Below are positions 22,292 through 25,797 of a stretch of DNA of 25,797 bases, one piece after another; within the stretch, counting starts at the first letter, position 1, and each line of letters begins with the position of its first letter. The stretch comes from Clostridium sp. CAG:914 (GTDB taxonomy: Bacteria; Bacillota_I; Bacilli_A; RF39; UBA660). The stretch spans positions 1-25,797 of the forward strand of contig FR902130.1 of NCBI GenBank assembly GCA_000437895.1, in the 5' to 3' direction. Made by a program: the position numbers and the translations under genes. The notes under the pieces are model-generated. The model saw nothing but the letters and a program-made list of their open reading frames with translations, had not been told where the DNA came from and made no database searches.

Positions 22292-23485
22292 TTATTTTTC
22301 AAAGGCTTTTCTATGTAGTAATGAAACACATTCAACGTGATGTGTTTGTGGGAACATATCTACTAAAGTTATATTTTCAAAGTTATATCTTTCACTCATA
22401 TCTTTTATATCTCTTACCATAGTTATTGGATTACAAGATACATATACTATTCTTTTTGCATTAATCTCTTTTAAAACTTTTTTCGTATGTTTATCTAGTC
22501 CACTTCTTGGTGGATCTACAATTACTACATCATACTTTCCCATCTTTAATACTTTAGACACATCACCACAGATAAAGTCTACATTATCTATGTTGTTTAT
22601 TTTAGCATTGATCTTGGCATCTTCTATGGCATTTTTATTTATTTCAATTCCAAGAACACTATTACAATGACTACTTATATATAAAGAGATGCTTCCAGTT
22701 CCACAATATAAATCTAGGACATTATCTTTAAGTGTAAAACAACCATATTTAACTATTTCTTCATACAATGATACAATGTTATTGGTATTTATTTGAAAGA
22801 AAGAATTAGCTGATATTTTATACTTAATTCCTTTTAGAGATATATAACTATCTTCTTTCTTATATATTTCTTTATTATTTAAATATATACTTATAACATA
22901 ATCTTTTAATTTTTCTATTTCACTAAGTTTAATATTACCATTTAATATTAACATAATTCCGTTGTCTGACACTCTAATAATAACTTCTGTAAGATTATTA
23001 ATATTAAGACTATTTAATACTTCGATTAGTTTATTAACTTTATCATTTACTAAATAACAAGAAGAAATATGAACTATATCATGAGAATTTGACTTTAATA
23101 ATCCTAATGTTTTATCAACACTTAAAGTTATTTTATTTCTATATCCATATTCTTCTTTACTAGGAATGATATCTGGTTCTATTTCTAATTTTAATTGTTT
23201 GTGAAATAATTCTTTTATTTTATTTTTTTTAAATATTAATTGATTGGAATAACTTAAATTACTTATATTACATCCTCCACATATTTCATAATACGGACAT
23301 TTTGCTTCTATTCTTAAATTGCTCTTTTTATTAATACTTTCTAACTTTCCTATATTATAATTTTTATATTCTGTAATGGTTTGATAATTAATATCATCAC
23401 CAGTTACTGTTTTAGGAACGAATACTACTTTATTATTATCTTTTCCTATTCCATTTCCTTCAAAACTCATATCTATTATTTTCAT
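22292..23485 (-). CDS. 23S rRNA (uracil-5-)-methyltransferase, RlmCD/RumA type
   Basis: The protein has 397 residues, somewhat short for the family (about 430-460) because the N-terminal TRAM domain is abbreviated. Iron-sulfur ligands are in CPYYEICGGC (C63, C69, C72) with a fourth near C143 (SSCYLV). The SAM site is LDLYCGTGSISLYI, followed by VDPPRSGLD and the catalytic cysteine region VYVSCNP. It methylates U at C5 in 23S rRNA (U1939, in Gram-positives also U747); the exact site is inferred. It starts three bases after the priA stop and is co-transcribed with it. Confidence 0.9.
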   Translation of the reverse strand: MKIIDMSFEGNGIGKDNNKVVFVPKTVTGDDINYQTITEYKNYNIGKLESINKKSNLRIEAKCPYYEICGGCNISNLSYSNQLIFKKNKIKELFHKQLKLEIEPDIIPSKEEYGYRNKITLSVDKTLGLLKSNSHDIVHISSCYLVNDKVNKLIEVLNSLNINNLTEVIIRVSDNGIMLILNGNIKLSEIEKLKDYVISIYLNNKEIYKKEDSYISLKGIKYKISANSFFQINTNNIVSLYEEIVKYGCFTLKDNVLDLYCGTGSISLYISSHCNSVLGIEINKNAIEDAKINAKINNIDNVDFICGDVSKVLKMGKYDVVIVDPPRSGLDKHTKKVLKEINAKRIVYVSCNPITMVRDIKDMSERYNFENITLVDMFPQTHHVECVSLLHRKAFEK

Positions 23486-23488
23486 AAC

Positions 23489-25666
23489 TCACATCCTATT
23501 GGGATTAACATCTATAAAGACATCAACCTTGCTATCTTGTTTGTATCTATCATCTATAGTATGAAGTATACTATTTAACTTAATATCATTTTTATATTTT
23601 ATAATACATTGATAATGGTAGATATTATTTATTTTAAATATATTAGCCATAGATGGGCCTAATACTATTGTTCCTTCACTAACATTTTTACGTAAATATT
23701 TACTTATATTATTGGCTTCTTTTAATCCTAATTCATAATCTTTACTATTTATACTTACTAAAATAATATAGTAATATGGAGAATATTTAAGACTTTTTCT
23801 AATTTTCATTTCTTCTTTGTAAAATCCTAAATAATCATGATTTTTTGCATAATTAATACTGTAATTATTAGGATTATACGTTTGAATAATTACTTCTCCA
23901 GGTAGATTACTTCTTCCTGCTCTTCCAGATACTTGATTTAATAATTGGAAAGTTCTTTCACTACTTCTAAAATCTGGGATATTTAGACTCGCATCTGCAT
24001 TAATAACTCCCACTAATGTAACTAGTGGAAAATCAAGTCCTTTGGCAATCATCTGTGTCCCTAATAATATATCATAATCATGTCTACCAAAAGAATTAAT
24101 AATCTCTTCATGACTTCCTTTTCTTTTAGTTGTATCTACATCCATCCTAACTATTCTAGAATTTGGATATATTTTATGTAATTCTTCTTCTAATTTTTCT
24201 GTTCCTATTCCATAATCAGATATATTACTACTTCCACATTTATCACATTTATTATTATTCTTTTTGGTATAATTACAATAATGACATCTAAAGGTATTAC
24301 TTGTTTTATGATATGTTAATGATATGTCACAATTAGGACATTTAAATACATTTCCACAATCTCTGCATGTAATTATGAAAGCATACCCTCTTCTATTTAA
24401 AAGGAGTATTATTTGTTCTTTCTTTTCTAATTTTTCATTAATCTTATCTTTTAATATTTTTGACAGAATAAAATTACCTTTTTTAACTTCATATGTCATA
24501 TCTACTATATTTACTTTTGGTAGCTTACTGTTTCCTATCCTATTGGTTAAAGTTAATAATTTATATATACCATTTCCTGCTCTTGCAAATGATTCAAGGG
24601 ATGGTGTGGCACTTCCTAAAAGAACGGGACATTTATGATATTTTCCTCTTAATAGTGCTACATCTATAGCATTATATCTTGGGTGATTATCTTGCTTATA
24701 TGTGCTAGTATGTTCTTCATCAATAATGATAATTCCTAAATTTTCTAGTGGTGCAAATATGGCACTTCTAGCTCCTACAACAATATTAACTTTCTTTTCT
24801 TTTATTTTTCTATATTCGTCATATCTTTCTCCATCGGATAATCCACTGTGAAGTATAGCAATATTTTCTTTAAATCTTGTAACAAATCTATCTACTATTT
24901 GTGGAGTCAAACTTATTTCTGGTACTAGCATTATAGCTGTTTTTCCAAGACATAATACTTTATCTATAAGAGACATATACACTTCTGTTTTTCCACTACC
25001 AGTTACTCCATATAATAAATAAGTATTATTTTCTTTTAATTCAACACTATCTACTACTTTTTGTTGTTCGTTAGTCAAATTTACTACTTTATATTTACCA
25101 CTTTCTGATATTTTATATCGATATTCTTCTTCAAAAATTAACTTTATTAATTCTTTTTTTATTAGTGTATTTATGGCAGATGTCATTTTGCTTATATCCA
25201 TTTTTCCATGTTCTTTTAAATAATTAAGTATTTCAATTTGATTGTTATATCTACATTTAGAAATATAATTATCTATTTCGACATTATCTTTATTTAAACT
25301 AATAGTCTTTTTCTCTTTTTTATTTATTGAAGTATTATTCTTAGCTTTTAGAGCTTTTGGTAACATTACCTGGTAGGCACTTATTAAACTACATAATGTA
25401 GTATTAGCTATGCATTTACCTAGATAAAGCATTTCTTCGTTAAGAATAGGTTCTTTATCTACTAGAGAAATTATTTCTTTTAATTCATAGTTTCCTTCAA
25501 AAGTGTTATCTATCTCTAAAACAAATCCTTCAATAATTCTAGATCCAAATCCAACTTTAACACGTGAACCTATTTTAATATCTTCTTTTATACTTTCAGG
25601 TATTATATATGTAAACATTCTATCTACATTTTTAACACCTATTTCAACGATAACTTTTGCATACAT
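23489..25666 (-). CDS. priA: Primosomal replication restart helicase PriA
   Basis: The protein has 725 residues, near the usual 730-800. The N-terminal 3'-end-binding domain (VGFGSRIIEGFVLEI) is followed by a helicase core with Walker A GVTGSGKTE, DEEH box, GSATPSLES and QMIAKGLDFP. A zinc-binding insertion has eight cysteines (CRDCGNVFKCPNC and CHYC, CDKC), and VSGRAGR is the arginine-finger motif. PriA reloads the replicative helicase at stalled forks. The start follows GGAGGT. It is the first gene of an operon with the rRNA methyltransferase, from the promoter at 25689-25717. Confidence 0.97.
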   Translation of the reverse strand: MYAKVIVEIGVKNVDRMFTYIIPESIKEDIKIGSRVKVGFGSRIIEGFVLEIDNTFEGNYELKEIISLVDKEPILNEEMLYLGKCIANTTLCSLISAYQVMLPKALKAKNNTSINKKEKKTISLNKDNVEIDNYISKCRYNNQIEILNYLKEHGKMDISKMTSAINTLIKKELIKLIFEEEYRYKISESGKYKVVNLTNEQQKVVDSVELKENNTYLLYGVTGSGKTEVYMSLIDKVLCLGKTAIMLVPEISLTPQIVDRFVTRFKENIAILHSGLSDGERYDEYRKIKEKKVNIVVGARSAIFAPLENLGIIIIDEEHTSTYKQDNHPRYNAIDVALLRGKYHKCPVLLGSATPSLESFARAGNGIYKLLTLTNRIGNSKLPKVNIVDMTYEVKKGNFILSKILKDKINEKLEKKEQIILLLNRRGYAFIITCRDCGNVFKCPNCDISLTYHKTSNTFRCHYCNYTKKNNNKCDKCGSSNISDYGIGTEKLEEELHKIYPNSRIVRMDVDTTKRKGSHEEIINSFGRHDYDILLGTQMIAKGLDFPLVTLVGVINADASLNIPDFRSSERTFQLLNQVSGRAGRSNLPGEVIIQTYNPNNYSINYAKNHDYLGFYKEEMKIRKSLKYSPYYYIILVSINSKDYELGLKEANNISKYLRKNVSEGTIVLGPSMANIFKINNIYHYQCIIKYKNDIKLNSILHTIDDRYKQDSKVDVFIDVNPNRM

Positions 25667-25688
25667 ATATATACCTCCATATAATTAC

Positions 25689-25717
25689 ATAATAGCAAAT
25701 ATCATTTTTAAAGTCAA
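25689..25717 (-). promoter_or_regulatory. Sigma-A promoter of priA
   Basis: On the minus strand TTGACT (complement of 25712-25717), 17 bases, TATTAT (complement of 25689-25694). It lies about 25 bases before the priA start. Confidence 0.75.
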
Positions 25718-25749
25718 TATATATCGTACACTTGTTTTGATATTGCTGT

Positions 25750-25781
25750 ATAAAAAAATAAATACTATTTTAAGTATTTAT
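25750..25781 (-). terminator. Intrinsic terminator of an off-window gene
   Basis: On the minus strand ATAAATACT, a six-base loop and AGTATTTAT are followed by a run of T (25750-25757). It ends transcription of a gene lying beyond 25797 before the priA promoter. Confidence 0.8.
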
Positions 25782-25797
25782 CTAAAGTATTTAATAT

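Noticed and set aside
23486..23500. Genetic code 4 (TGA as tryptophan), considered because of the extreme AT content
   Set aside because: priA ends in TGA three bases before the next start, other coupled genes end in TGA, and tryptophan is TGG throughout.

Overview
The window comes from a very AT-rich bacterium of the Firmicutes/Tenericutes side (gut Bacilli, Clostridia or an RF39-like lineage). The evidence is the AAGGAG-type ribosome binding sites, a T-box leader in front of aspS, and a PriA plus RlmCD-type pair. TGA acts as a stop (for example at the end of priA) and tryptophan is TGG, so this is genetic code 11 and not the Mycoplasma code. Every gene I accept lies on the minus strand, so transcription runs from high to low coordinates.

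Layout, read in the direction of transcription. (1) 25797-22292 is core: a terminator of an off-window gene, a good sigma-A promoter, priA, and a 23S rRNA uracil methyltransferase. (2) 22153-20183 is accessory: a RhuM gene coupled to a small membrane protein, then a decayed ORF6N gene. (3) 20125-14740 is an island of small modifying enzymes: a double GNAT acetyltransferase, a TehB-like methyltransferase, an ASCH-cytidine deaminase fusion, two more GNATs, a membrane protein, DUF4186, ASCH and a Nudix stub. The ASCH-deaminase/GNAT operon has its own promoter, a 21-codon leader peptide and mutually exclusive RNA hairpins ending in an intrinsic terminator. This looks like inducible attenuation. 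(4) 14611-10330 is an aminoacylation/tRNA operon: promoter, an unusually short T-box with a GAC specifier, aspS, a ClpX-like AAA+ unfoldase with a novel N-terminal domain, a TtcA-like tRNA thiolase, and a terminator. (5) 10246-7175 holds a DUF2935 stub fused by deletion to the tail of a von Willebrand A surface protein, a YbaK/PrdX editing protein, and a LemA protein with a long coiled-coil extension. (6) 7000-1 is a decaying mobile or defence-like region. It has repeated RhuM genes (two complete, one cut by the window edge, one remnant), each complete or decayed copy tending to carry a different cargo gene (GNAT, deoxyribosyltransferase). It also has two broken serine recombinases and a DinD gene whose middle has been replaced by the tail of a third recombinase.

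The most novel signal is in region 6. In front of each of three genes (two rhuM and the dinD chimera) lies an element of about 145-150 bp. It consists of two direct repeats 112-114 bp apart around a TTTACA box, a small hairpin and a mini-ORF containing (T/S)xINWxIPT. The two repeats of one element resemble each other more than they resemble the repeats of the other elements. That fits cognate operators of self-regulating DNA-binding proteins, or recombination sites of a modular cassette array. All family assignments rest on motif recognition from the sequence; no database search was possible.
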